Assembly (NCBI GenBank): GCA_017525015.1 | Contig: JAFXUK010000004.1 | Coordinates: forward strand, 62,001-126,000 | From: Bacilli bacterium | GTDB lineage: Bacteria; Bacillota; Bacilli; RF39; UBA660 | Length of the DNA: 64,000 bases | Direction of reading: 5' to 3' | In this document: positions 1 to 9,700 of the stretch, piece by piece | Position numbering within the stretch: position 1 is the first letter of the stretch | Layout of the letters: each line of letters opens with the position of its first letter | Made by a program: the position numbers and the translations under genes | Notes under the pieces: generated by a model | The model's database searches: none | Told to the model about the DNA's origin: nothing | What the model saw: the letters and a program-made list of their open reading frames with translations, nothing else

Positions 1-583
1 TCAACTCTGATGCACAGAAGTTTCTAAAGTTTTCGCATAATTCAGGTAAAGTAAATGAATTACCATAGTTAACAATTTTGTAATCTTTGAATTTTTCGTC
101 GATAGCAAGTAATTTTGGGAATCTAGCATCGTTATCATGTCCGTCATCAAGCAAGTCACCTTTCTCGCCTTCTTCACTGACAGTAGCTTCTTCATCAGGA
201 CTAAGTCCAAGTTGAGAAACTTTCATAGCATATAACTCGTCTTTTTCCTTCATTAAGTCTCTTACTTGTTTATGTAATGTTGCTAACTCTTCAAGTAATG
301 ACTCTTGCTCTACTAAAGTCTTTCTAAATCTTACATATTTTCTTATCAAGAAATATATACAGAATACAAATAGTGCTAGTAAAATCATTGTAATTATAAT
401 TGCAACAACTACTAAAAACCATTCTCCTCCAGAAAAATCTTGACTATAATGTTTAATCAAACTAGCATAAGCTCTTATATCAAACATTTGTAATATTCCT
501 AAGAACAAATCTTTTATAGCTCTTAGAATACCACCAAGTAATTGATCTAAAAACTCATATAAAAATCTAACATAAGTATCCAT
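1..583 (-). CDS. Membrane protein with coiled-coil segment, truncated by the window edge
   Basis: The ATG at 583 opens a frame that stays open to base 1, so only the first ~194 residues are visible. It begins MDTYVRFLYEF, has one strong transmembrane segment at about residues 58-82, then a basic stretch and a coiled-coil-like region (about 88-120) and an acidic linker. The visible end (ESLLEEL...; then NSFTLPELCENFRNF) resembles the lead-in to McrB-like AAA ATPase domains, but the domain itself would lie outside the window, so this is only a suggestion. GAGGTG lies 6 bases before the ATG. It is the last gene seen in the operon that starts near 4943, three bases after the upstream stop codon. 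Confidence 0.75.
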   Translation of the reverse strand, partial: MDTYVRFLYEFLDQLLGGILRAIKDLFLGILQMFDIRAYASLIKHYSQDFSGGEWFLVVVAIIITMILLALFVFCIYFLIRKYVRFRKTLVEQESLLEELATLHKQVRDLMKEKDELYAMKVSQLGLSPDEEATVSEEGEKGDLLDDGHDNDARFPKLLAIDEKFKDYKIVNYGNSFTLPELCENFRNFCASEL

Positions 584-586
584 TCA

Positions 587-1594
587 CTACACCTCATTCA
601 CACTTATTATCCTATTCTTTATTTTACCATTATTTTTCATATCTTTGTAATAATATTTACTAGAATTTATTAAAATCTTATCAAATAACTCTAAATATTC
701 AATATTATCACTACTATAATTAAATGATTCATCTAAATTTAGGACAAATACGAAACCATTTCTTATAAGCTCCATAACATATGATTTATATCTTTCAAAG
801 CACTTATAATCAATGATAATTCTAATTCTATCTTGAACAAAACTATTATCTATAATATTAAATACTCTATTAAGTTTTGTCTTTTTATCAAATAAACTAT
901 CAATTAATTTTACATAATAAACTTTATCAAATTCACAAGTAATTGCATCACTTATTATTAAAGCTGATACTTGTAAAAAAGTAATACTTACTAAATCTTC
1001 ACTTATTACTTCTCCCTCTTCTGCTCTCTTAATAGCTACTTCACTATATAAGTCAGGGAACTTAATATTGTTTACTAACTTAGCTTCTATTTGATTTCCA
1101 TCTTTTGTATCATATGGTTTTAAATCTAAACTAAATACCTCTGATTCAAAAGACGATAAGTAATCTTTTCTTTTCTTAATATCATCACGAAGCATTGCAT
1201 TAAACTCATTAACAAAATTATCTTTTAAACCTAATAACTTAGTTCTATCTTTACTAATTTCATCAACTGTCTTCTTTTGTGCTTCTAAGATATATAATTG
1301 ATCTAAACTATAGAAATAAGAAATAAATAATGCTGTTAATTCAATAACTTCCTTATCTTCAGGATAATTCTTTATTAACTCTTTACTTGTAAGTTCTATA
1401 GCTTTTGTAACTTTATTTGGTAATGGTAACTTCTTCGAAGCTTCATCCAAATAATCACTATATCTTACATTCAAATAAGCATTAATAAATTCTTCACATA
1501 TTTTTTTCTTATACCCATCTTTAAGTATTAATTCCAAATACTTATGAAAGCATTTATTTGTAAATAAGATATATTCATCCATTACATTTAACAC
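587..1594 (-). CDS. Hypothetical cytoplasmic protein
   Basis: About 335 residues, no signal peptide or membrane segment, mixed helical and strand content; I do not recognise a family. A longer frame begins at a GTG at 1603, but that codon lies inside the Shine-Dalgarno sequence AGAGGTGG (1600-1607). The GTG at 1594, five bases after that site, is therefore the likely start (protein MLNVMDEY...). It lies in the SipW/TasA-like operon, 20 bases downstream of an exported protein gene and just before the membrane/coiled-coil gene, so a role in the same surface system is inferred from position only. Confidence 0.7.
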   Translation of the reverse strand: MLNVMDEYILFTNKCFHKYLELILKDGYKKKICEEFINAYLNVRYSDYLDEASKKLPLPNKVTKAIELTSKELIKNYPEDKEVIELTALFISYFYSLDQLYILEAQKKTVDEISKDRTKLLGLKDNFVNEFNAMLRDDIKKRKDYLSSFESEVFSLDLKPYDTKDGNQIEAKLVNNIKFPDLYSEVAIKRAEEGEVISEDLVSITFLQVSALIISDAITCEFDKVYYVKLIDSLFDKKTKLNRVFNIIDNSFVQDRIRIIIDYKCFERYKSYVMELIRNGFVFVLNLDESFNYSSDNIEYLELFDKILINSSKYYYKDMKNNGKIKNRIISVNEV

Positions 1595-1614
1595 GCTTAC
1601 CACCTCTTTTTATT

Positions 1615-2649
1615 CTATGTTTCACAAGTTGTTGTTCTTGTTATTTTCGTTGTATCATCGGTATCTAATTTGCAGTAAGTAATAATTGAAGAATTATTTC
1701 CACCTACTTCAAATGAGAAATCACTATTTACATTTGAACCATTTTTATAAAAACGAACCAACATACTTGATTTAGCATTTAATTTAAAATCAATTCCACT
1801 TATATAATCATAATTAGTACCATCAACTGTCTTTTGACTAACTCTATAAGCACAATCAACACCAGTAGTAACATTATCTATCTTTGTACAATTATTATAA
1901 ATCATATTACTCATATCAAATGTTAAAACATTAATTGGGAAATCCATTCTAAAATATGTTGAATAATCTAATGTATTTGTAATAATTGAATCTAAGTATA
2001 ATTGACTTCTTTGGTCTTTTATCTTGTATTCAATACCATAGTCACCAACAATAATAACAAATGTTCCTCTTAATGTTTGTGTATATGGAGCAGTTGCTCT
2101 TGCTTCAACTTCTACTGTAATTCTATTACCTGTTATTAAATATTCTCCAGCATTAACTGGTTCAACAACTACTTTAAAAGAATCAGTATTTGTATTAGCT
2201 AAGTCTTCATCATATACAATTTCCATACCTTCTAATTTAGTACGTCTTGATGTATCTGAATCATTTTCTTTCAAATAACAATTTACTCTTGTAACATTGT
2301 CACCATAATTATCATGACAACTAACTTCTACATCATATGTAATATCTGTTGTTGTCATTTTCAATGAATTATCTTTACTATTCATTGTAATATCAATTGT
2401 TTGATCAGTAGTAGCTGGCCATGGACTAATTTCATATGTCTTACCAGTTAAAGTAAGTTTATTACTATTAAAATAGAAGTTTTGTGTTCTTAAATAATAA
2501 ACTCTTAAAACATTATAAGCATATACACTATATCTAACTCCAAAGTTTATTACTACTCCAGAAACAATTAATATCAAGAGCATAGCGATATATTTATGAC
2601 TTTTAAAGAAGTTAATAAATAAACCTTTATTTTTCTTATATTTCTTCAT
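1615..2649 (-). CDS. Exported or membrane-anchored surface protein of unknown family
   Basis: A 344-residue protein. A very basic N terminus (KKYKKNKG) is followed by a hydrophobic segment at about residues 20-42, then a long polar region rich in Thr, Asn, Asp and beta-branched residues typical of secreted beta-sandwich proteins. Four or more Cys residues are scattered in the ectodomain (for example YNNCTK and VDCAYR), which is unusual for a Firmicute surface protein and may form disulfides. GGGTGATAGGGT overlaps the stop of the upstream gene and serves as the ribosome binding site. It sits directly after the TasA-like protein at 2656-3267; function unknown. Confidence 0.75.
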   Translation of the reverse strand: MKKYKKNKGLFINFFKSHKYIAMLLILIVSGVVINFGVRYSVYAYNVLRVYYLRTQNFYFNSNKLTLTGKTYEISPWPATTDQTIDITMNSKDNSLKMTTTDITYDVEVSCHDNYGDNVTRVNCYLKENDSDTSRRTKLEGMEIVYDEDLANTNTDSFKVVVEPVNAGEYLITGNRITVEVEARATAPYTQTLRGTFVIIVGDYGIEYKIKDQRSQLYLDSIITNTLDYSTYFRMDFPINVLTFDMSNMIYNNCTKIDNVTTGVDCAYRVSQKTVDGTNYDYISGIDFKLNAKSSMLVRFYKNGSNVNSDFSFEVGGNNSSIITYCKLDTDDTTKITRTTTCET

Positions 2650-2655
2650 ACCCTA

Positions 2656-3267
2656 TCACCCGCAGCTCTCTCCAGCAACTAATTGCTTAGATACTAGTTG
2701 AATCTTAATTGATTCAACCATATCTTGATATTTACTTTCTTTATACGTATCAGGGAATGTAACATATAATTCATATTCATCTACTAATGGAGTACTTGAA
2801 CCATACTGCATACATACATCTGCAAAAGTATAATATTTAAAGTATGTACCATATGCATCAGGAGCAATATTTGTATTACTCTCACTAATTAGATTTACTG
2901 TTCTATTAGTTACTTTATATAATTCAAATTGTAAATCCAAATTATTAGTTGATATAATCTTTAAGTTATATATTAAACTTGTATCAGAAATAGTTCCTTC
3001 TTCATTAGCATTACTAACGCTAAATTTATATTTCTTTTGTTCACCAGGTTTAATACTTCCTAAATCGAACTCATAAGAATTATTATTTAAATCTTTTAAT
3101 CCACTATAATTAAAAGCATAAAGAGCAACATCCATCTCTGCTACTCCATCAACTGTTGAAGTATATGAAGCTGAAGAAGTCTTTAACATTGTAAATGCTA
3201 ATAATACATCAAGTATTAAAAACACAGATAAGAAATTCATATTCTTTTTTGTTCTAAATCTTCTCAT
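2656..3267 (-). CDS. TasA/camelysin-like exported protein
   Basis: A 203-residue protein. A basic start (RRFRTKK) is followed by a hydrophobic signal segment (about 12-33) and then SASYTSTVDGVAEMDVALYAFNY. This is the arrangement of SipW-processed TasA/camelysin proteins: an aromatic-rich mature start after Ala-Ser, then a beta strand with an alternating pattern. The motif LGSIKPGEQKKYKFSVSN matches the proline-glycine turn before the camelysin beta-sandwich. A strong AAAGGAG lies 8 bases before the ATG. The SipW-type peptidase gene is immediately upstream in the operon, so it is the likely processing enzyme. Family assignment rests on pattern, not on a database search. Confidence 0.7.
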   Translation of the reverse strand: MRRFRTKKNMNFLSVFLILDVLLAFTMLKTSSASYTSTVDGVAEMDVALYAFNYSGLKDLNNNSYEFDLGSIKPGEQKKYKFSVSNANEEGTISDTSLIYNLKIISTNNLDLQFELYKVTNRTVNLISESNTNIAPDAYGTYFKYYTFADVCMQYGSSTPLVDEYELYVTFPDTYKESKYQDMVESIKIQLVSKQLVAGESCG

Positions 3268-3285
3268 CTTCTATACTCCTTTCTT

Positions 3286-3780
3286 TTATTTTTCTTCTAT
3301 CGAAAAATATATACAAAATAATACAACTGTAGCAAATAAAGAAATCAATACAATTGGTGTCATGAGTGTTTTTAATACCAATCCATATCTTCTTCCTATC
3401 TTAACTACTTTACCAATAACTTGATCTTTTTTAATTGGTTTATCTAAAGTATTATTTGCATCTCCCTTTGTGATGATTAAATCATCATCTACTTTATAAA
3501 CTCGGTGAGTTATTATCATATCTTCACTTTTAAAAGATATGATATCACCTTCTTTTACATCTTCTGTTATCTTCACAAAAACCATGTCATGAACATTAAT
3601 TGTATCTTCCATACTTCCTGTTATGATATCAAAATATGTATATCCAAATAGATTCACATAATCTTTTTTTAGTATCTTAATATTTATAAAACCATATATA
3701 GCTATTATAAAAAAGATAGCTAAAACCAAAATTACTAAATCACTTATTATTTTCTTAATTAATAACCACACTTTTTTCAT
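3286..3780 (-). CDS. sipW: SipW-type (ER-type S26) signal peptidase I
   Basis: A 164-residue membrane peptidase that would cleave signal peptides of the neighbouring TasA-like proteins outside the membrane. Transmembrane segments lie at about 12-33 and 140-160. The catalytic motif TGSME has Ser56, and the second motif THRV has His92, the Ser/His pair of archaeal, eukaryotic and SipW-type enzymes (bacterial LepB-type enzymes have Lys instead). The downstream box TKGDANN is also present. The start lies one base after the stop of the upstream TasA-like gene with no strong ribosome binding site, which suggests translational coupling. Placed between two TasA-like genes, as in SipW/TasA loci. Confidence 0.92.
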   Translation of the reverse strand: MKKVWLLIKKIISDLVILVLAIFFIIAIYGFINIKILKKDYVNLFGYTYFDIITGSMEDTINVHDMVFVKITEDVKEGDIISFKSEDMIITHRVYKVDDDLIITKGDANNTLDKPIKKDQVIGKVVKIGRRYGLVLKTLMTPIVLISLFATVVLFCIYFSIEEK

Positions 3781-3781
3781 A

Positions 3782-4411
3782 TTACTTAATTTGTGTGAAT
3801 GTAATTGTAACTGGAATATTTAATACTGGGTTATCTCCACTCATACCTAACTCGGTATCTTTTTTATTATTTTCCTCATCATCATGATAATTCCAAGTAA
3901 CATCAACATCTAAATCTAATTCATAATTACTATTTCCACTAAAATCATTTAAATTAAGAGTACCTGTAATTGGTGAACCAGATGTTATTGGTGTACCATT
4001 TCTACTTATAGTAATATCTGCTGCTGTTTCCATAGTTCCAAAGACTATACTATAACTAAATGAAACATCAGTATCATTAGGTTTAATTCTTAACTTGAAA
4101 CTGCCATCACTACCAGGAGATATCTTTCCATCTGCTACGTTACTGTTACTATTATCGTATGTAATGTCTGAACCAGTTACTGCGAAATCAACAGTATATG
4201 TTGTTCCATCAGCAGAAGTAATTGCTTTACCACAGTTTGGATTAGTTGAAGTTCCTTCAACAGGACAACCATTAACTGTAATATTCCATTTAGCAATATC
4301 AACATGAGCATCTCCAGATACTTCAGTTGAATATTTACTATAAGAATAAGCCCCTGCTAGAAAGATTACTAATAAGAAAGACAATACTAAAATTACATGT
4401 CCTTTCTTCAT
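3782..4411 (-). CDS. TasA/camelysin-like surface protein
   Basis: A 209-residue exported protein with an N-terminal signal segment (about 5-22), followed by the hallmark start of camelysin-type mature chains: YSYSKYSTEVSG, then DAHVDIAKWNITV. The region KISPGSDGSFKLRIKPN fits the conserved turn-and-strand motif of the family, and VTWNYHDDEENNKKDTELG matches the late part of the fold. TasA-like proteins form extracellular fibres or associated matrix proteins after SipW cleavage. It is encoded between a degenerate SipW-like gene and the intact SipW gene, strong context for the assignment. AGAGG sits 9 bases before the ATG. Confidence 0.85.
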   Translation of the reverse strand: MKKGHVILVLSFLLVIFLAGAYSYSKYSTEVSGDAHVDIAKWNITVNGCPVEGTSTNPNCGKAITSADGTTYTVDFAVTGSDITYDNSNSNVADGKISPGSDGSFKLRIKPNDTDVSFSYSIVFGTMETAADITISRNGTPITSGSPITGTLNLNDFSGNSNYELDLDVDVTWNYHDDEENNKKDTELGMSGDNPVLNIPVTITFTQIK

Positions 4412-4415
4412 AGGC

Positions 4416-4943
4416 TTATACCTCTTTCTTTAACTCTATAATTTCAACTATTATTGCATATACCTCAAATATAATTGCAATCATTGTAGGAAGTATTATT
4501 AGAATTAAGAAGCCCCATCTAGATTCTAGAACTCTAAGTATTCCTCCAACTCCGTTATAAACTTGTGTATCCTTACCTACATAATATTCATAATATACAT
4601 TGTAATCATTACCAATTAGATAAGTATAATATCCATCACTATCAATTACTTTATTAACTTGAGCAAAATTAACAGTTCCTTGATCAGAAGGATTATAGAA
4701 GAAGATAAAGTCATCAGCTTTTACTTCGTCGCCCTTACCTTTAGTAACAACTACTAAATCACCATTTTTATATTCTTGCGATAAATCACTACCTAAAATA
4801 ACTAATGATTTATTACCAAAAACTGTAACTTTTTGGTCATTGTAATTTAGAAGACAAACAGTAACAAAAATTTCAACTCCTAAATACAAAACAACGAATA
4901 TTACTAACAATATTCTTAATATAGCTTTCATCGTACTTTTCAT
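4416..4943 (-). CDS. Degenerate SipW-like signal peptidase paralogue, probably inactive
   Basis: A 175-residue protein with the layout of the neighbouring peptidase: an N-terminal membrane segment (about 8-32), a short extracytoplasmic domain, and a C-terminal membrane segment (about 143-168). The segment LGSDLSQEYKNGDLVVV aligns with the Ser motif (GSMEDTINVHDMVFV in the intact enzyme) and keeps Ser52. The THRV motif is replaced by FAQV (Ala94 where the catalytic His should be), and TKGDANN becomes YLIGNDYN. Known active S26 enzymes need the general base, so a non-catalytic chaperone or adaptor role is inferred. First gene of its operon, behind a good promoter. Confidence 0.7.
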   Translation of the reverse strand: MKSTMKAILRILLVIFVVLYLGVEIFVTVCLLNYNDQKVTVFGNKSLVILGSDLSQEYKNGDLVVVTKGKGDEVKADDFIFFYNPSDQGTVNFAQVNKVIDSDGYYTYLIGNDYNVYYEYYVGKDTQVYNGVGGILRVLESRWGFLILIILPTMIAIIFEVYAIIVEIIELKKEV

Positions 4944-4960
4944 ATATTATCACCATATCC

Positions 4961-4989
4961 ATTTTACCATATAAAAGCAATCATTTCAA
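4961..4989 (-). promoter_or_regulatory. Sigma-70-type promoter for the SipW/TasA-like operon
   Basis: On the minus strand, TTGAAA (4984-4989) and TAAAAT (4961-4966) are separated by 17 bases, upstream of the gene starting at 4943. The promoter begins just after a terminator, so the peptidase/TasA-like operon can be expressed independently of the giant surface protein gene. Confidence 0.7.
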
Positions 4990-4994
4990 CAAAG

Positions 4995-5020
4995 AAAAAG
5001 ACCATTTTATTGGTCTTTTT
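4995..5020 (-). terminator. Rho-independent terminator after the helical protein gene
   Basis: Minus-strand hairpin with arms AAAAAGACCA and TGGTCTTTTT around a 6-base loop; it overlaps the stop codon at 5007. It divides the surface locus into two transcription units. Confidence 0.75.
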
Positions 5021-6584
5021 TTGTTCCTTCAACTATCTTTTTTGCTTCGAATAAATCCATTACAAAATCGATAGATAAATCATATTTTTCAAGATAATAA
5101 CTATTAATAATAACTTCTAAAGATTTTAGTAATTCATCTATAGCTTCAGGAGTCATTTCGTCCTTATTTAAATTGATTTCTAATAGTTTGTAGTGGTCCA
5201 TAATAATAGTACCTAAATCAATCTCCGTATTAAAGTTAGTATTCTTAATAATATTAACATAAGGATCTGTTAAGAATTTATCGTATTCTTTAACAATACT
5301 CTTAACTTTATTAATATCAATATCTTCTTCATGCTCTTTAATGCAATATCTTAAATATCCTTTATATGATAAAGCAAAATTGAAGATATCGTAGATTGAT
5401 GAAGTTGCACTTAATTCAGAATTCATTTTTTCATAAATTAAGGCAATATCATATTCATCAAATTTAGCATCTAATTCCTTAACTTTAGCATCAATTTCTA
5501 AATAATTATGTTCAATATCAACTTTCTTCTTGAAGAATAAGAAGCCTTTTCCAGAACCATTATTTATTTCTTCAGTTAGTCTTTCTAGCTCATCTGCTAA
5601 AGCATTTATTTCTTTCATTAACTTAGGCAATTGACCTAAATGACTATCTTTTTCAGCAAATTTTTTCTTAGCATCTTCAATAACATAAGAATATTTTAAA
5701 TAATTCTTATATTCTGTTAAACCATGGAATAGATTTTTGAAATCTTCCATTTTTTCTTTGCCTTTATTAATATCAGCATTATCACCTAAAAACTTAGAAT
5801 AACATCTACTTAAATTAATAATATTATAATCATTTAATAATAGATCACCTTCCATAAATCTTGTAACAATTACAGATTCATCATAGTGTTCTAATTCATA
5901 AGCTTCTCTACCTAAATTATTTCTCTTTAAGACATAATCATTGTATGAAAGATTATCTTGAATAATCTCTTTTTGTCTATTCTCAATATAGTTTTCAAAA
6001 GCTTTAATATTCTTATTAAATAACACTCTGAAACTAGTTTCGATATGAGAAATAACATCAGGACATTTCCAGTGTAAATCTTCAAAAACATCTTTCATTC
6101 TTTCAAGATTATTATCTCTTAATAATTCTCTAATATATTTACGAGCATAATTACTATAAACGAAATCTGCTTCTGTTAACTCAACACCAACTTCTCTAAA
6201 ACGAGCGAATGTTTCCATAATATCTTCATTAACTGAAGCTAAATCATTTTTATAATAATGAGTTAGACTATATAGTAAAGTATCGAAACCTAACTTTTCA
6301 TATGGAGTGTTTAATGGATTAAAAAGATTGACATCTTTATAATCCATTAACTCCTTCTTAACGATAGCTAATCTTTCGTTTGGTTTATAATTTAAATATT
6401 TGCTTGAACGTTTAGTAATTTCTTTTAATAATTGGTCTCTATAACCTGAGTATTCTTCTTCCAATTCTGAAACTTTAGTCTTGTATAATGCTAGATTTTT
6501 AGCATTATTTATAGGCATACTAGTAAGCACATCTTTTGCTACATCAACATCATGATTGAAGTCATCTAATTTTTTAATTCCCAT
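5007..6584 (-). CDS. Hypothetical helical, coiled-coil-rich cytoplasmic protein
   Basis: A 525-residue protein with no signal peptide or membrane segment, rich in Lys, Glu, Leu and Tyr. Coiled-coil-like stretches lie near residues 320-380 (for example LPKLMKEINALADELERLTE). The family is not recognised. It is translated just after the 39-residue ORF and downstream of the giant surface protein gene on the same presumed transcript. An AGAGGA site lies within the end of the small ORF. A role in handling or regulating the giant protein is only inferred from this linkage. The start ATG at 6584 is well supported by the ribosome binding site. Confidence 0.75.
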   Translation of the reverse strand: MGIKKLDDFNHDVDVAKDVLTSMPINNAKNLALYKTKVSELEEEYSGYRDQLLKEITKRSSKYLNYKPNERLAIVKKELMDYKDVNLFNPLNTPYEKLGFDTLLYSLTHYYKNDLASVNEDIMETFARFREVGVELTEADFVYSNYARKYIRELLRDNNLERMKDVFEDLHWKCPDVISHIETSFRVLFNKNIKAFENYIENRQKEIIQDNLSYNDYVLKRNNLGREAYELEHYDESVIVTRFMEGDLLLNDYNIINLSRCYSKFLGDNADINKGKEKMEDFKNLFHGLTEYKNYLKYSYVIEDAKKKFAEKDSHLGQLPKLMKEINALADELERLTEEINNGSGKGFLFFKKKVDIEHNYLEIDAKVKELDAKFDEYDIALIYEKMNSELSATSSIYDIFNFALSYKGYLRYCIKEHEEDIDINKVKSIVKEYDKFLTDPYVNIIKNTNFNTEIDLGTIIMDHYKLLEINLNKDEMTPEAIDELLKSLEVIINSYYLEKYDLSIDFVMDLFEAKKIVEGTKKDQ

Positions 6585-6586
6585 TT

Positions 6587-6706
6587 TTATTTCCTCTTCT
6601 CTACTTCGGTATTTTCTTCAATTTGTAAGAATTCTACGAATTCATTAACTGCATTATATAAGTCAATCAATTCCTTAAAACTTAAATCTTCTACTTTCAC
6701 TTCCAT
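6587..6706 (-). CDS. Small 39-residue protein
   Basis: A short frame encoding MEVKVEDLSFKELIDLYNAV... and ending EKRK. The perfect ribosome binding site GGAGG is formed by the last codons of the giant surface protein gene, 8 bases before the ATG at 6706, and its stop at 6587 is two bases before the next start. Acidic and probably one or two helices. The tight fit between two genes, with its own strong ribosome binding site, argues that it is translated. Function unknown. Confidence 0.65.
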   Translation of the reverse strand: MEVKVEDLSFKELIDLYNAVNEFVEFLQIEENTEVEKRK

Positions 6707-6710
6707 ATGC

Positions 6711-9700
6711 CTAACCTCCATTTCCATACTCGTCAACGTCTAAGCTTCTAATAATTAAATACTCGTAATCACTACCGATTTCTGTGTCTTTAGGGACACC
6801 ATTAACAGTAGTTCTATCGAATACTGTAAACAGTACTCTATATGTTCCACTTCGCCATCCAGATGTAGATGGATCAGTTTCATCATTATTTGGTCCATGT
6901 TTAAGTGTTACTTTAACTGTGTAATTCTTAACCTCGCCACTAGCGATTGGACCTAAATCATAATAATAATCAGTCATTGTACCAGTACAATTAATTGTTA
7001 CCGGTGTCTTATTTGTATCATCTTCACTCGTTATCTCAATCTTCGTTGCAAAATCACAAATATTCTTGTTGTTATATATCAAGTCACCATAGTTACCTGA
7101 GTTATGACTTCTAAATTGTTGAATAGAAATCTTTAAACGAGGATTTGCAATTCCGTTTGTTGATCTAACAGTATAAGTAATAACGTCATTATCTTCACTA
7201 TCTAATCCTGTTTCAACGTCATGTGTTATCTCTACTTCAGGAGCAGTAGCTACTAGACCAAAGTCACTACTTAACAAATTGAATTTGAAACATTTTTCAG
7301 ATGCCTGAATACCATTGTAGTATAAGCCATCATATGAACCAAACGTTTCAACGCACAACTCATATTCGCCTACTACGAATGCATCACTAACATTACTGAA
7401 GTCTAATTTAACTGTTGAATCTAATGTTGAAATTCTACCAGCTAAATTTAATCTAATTACACCAGATGATTCACTATTTTCTGGATAATATTTATTTCCA
7501 TTAACATCTACTACTAAACCATCTAATGTATCGTATGATAATGCTACTTTTTGATTACCTTCACCTAAACGATAGAAAGTAAGTTTAGCACCTAATTGAT
7601 AATCATCATAAATTGTATCTGTGAAATTACTATTTGATAAACTGTTTTGAAGTGATGTTTCAAGTAACATTGTTGCTGGTGTTTGACGATAAACATCAAA
7701 GACTTCTTGAGTAGAAACGTTTCCTTCATCATCAACAAATCCACCATCAGTTGAAATATAACTTGAACCAGCTTTAATAACAGTATAGTTCATTTCTTGA
7801 TCACCAGTTTCAAATACTGGTGCTAATACAGTTTCAACTTCGCCTGTATCATCATTTATACCATCTAATTGTAAGTAAATATTTGAAGTTAACTCATAAT
7901 TAGCGGCATAAGAATTTTGATCTGTACTTGAGAAATCGAATGTGAATATAAACTCTTCAATACCATATTCTCCTACAAGCACACCATTTTCATAAATAGC
8001 TTTATAATACTTACTATTTACGCCATCCATACCATCATCGAAATGAATGATATTTCCACCTACGTTACTCATACTTACGAAGTCTCTTAAGTAATAACTA
8101 TATGTACTATTAGCATTTTGTACTTCATTACCTGTAACTTCATAGAAGTATTGTTCACCTTTAATCATATCTAACATTGTGATTCTTGTACCAGCAGGAA
8201 GTTTATCTTTAGATGATAAGTATCTATAGTTATCATCATCATAAGCTTTATCTGGTGACCAATGTTCATCTTTCTTACCAGCAACTTCTTTATTTAAATC
8301 TAAAGCTAATGAATGGTAAATACTAAATGAACCATCAGTACCAATTGTTGGTGTAGACATCGCAAATGTTCCATATTTTTTACCTGGAGCAATTGAATAT
8401 CCATAACCATCATGTTGGTCATCATCTGTTAAATATACATTAATTGTAATAACAATTGGTAAGTCAGGTGTTGCATCACCCCAGTTAGGGTTTCTTGCTT
8501 CCATATCAACAGAAACATTACCTAATCCAATATCACCTTCAGGATCAATCATATAGCTTGTATCAATATTCTTAGAATGATACAACCAGAATGATAAGTT
8601 ACGAGCTCCTGTAGTTGAATCATATATATATGTAGTATCGCCAGTATATGGATCAGTATCGTTAGTATAAATATTAGTTGAATAATTATTCTTCCATCCA
8701 GTTGATGAAGTACCCATTGTAATAGCAAATTTTCTATTAGCATCTGTTACACCATTTTCACCGAATGTTTCAGCAATCTTAGGGATATCAGCTTTATTAA
8801 TTAACGAAGCAGTAAAGGCTGTATTTGAATTAGTAATTGATTGTCCAAATTCACTAGTCTTAACTGATTTAATATTAAAGACAACATCACCATTTGAAGA
8901 ACCATCTTCTGTAAACAATTCTTCGAATTCAATCTTAACATTCTTAGATGCTTCCATTGAATACTTAGATGCTTTCAAATCTACAGAAATCTCTAATACT
9001 TCTTTACCAATTATCCATTTATAATAATTTTCTGTTTTAGGTGTTACACCAACATAATCAGTTGAGAACTCCTTAGTTTCAGGATCTGCATAGTTAGTAT
9101 AGAAACCATCTATAGTAGTTTTTCTAATTCCACCTTCTTCAACATATGTTAAAGGAGCGCCAGCATCAGTACTACTACTACCATATACATAAGTAAAGTT
9201 ACTTTCAGGATCGAATAATGCATAAGTTGCATCATCAACTACTCCAGAAGGAGCTGTGTAATCAGGATCATAAATACCTCTTACAAATGTATTTCCTGAA
9301 CCATGTGTATACATTCCTAAGAATGCAATACCATGTACAGTTCCTGGATTAGAAGCTAAAACTTTACCTTCAGAAACTGCCAATACTTTACGTGATGGCA
9401 TGTAAATTCTATTTACAACACCATTTGTTTCACCAGTATTTATATTGATTGTTTCTGGAACAAATGTATTTCCATTTTTATAACCACTATACATTTTTGC
9501 AAGCCAAGTACCACCACCCTTAGCGTAAACTGTTGTTCCGCCAGGATTGTCAGTATCATGTGTTCCTAATAAATATAAGTTACCAATTGTAACGAAAGAA
9601 TATTCAGATTTATCTTCACGGAATTGTTTATTTCGTGCACCTGTTAATTCAATCGTACTATCTAATATCTCAACAACAGTTGCTCTCGCTAAAGAAGCAA

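Noticed and set aside
1..210. A 69-residue minus-strand frame at the left edge
   Set aside because: It is out of frame with the longer open frame that starts at 583 with a good ribosome binding site and runs off the window; that frame is the real gene.
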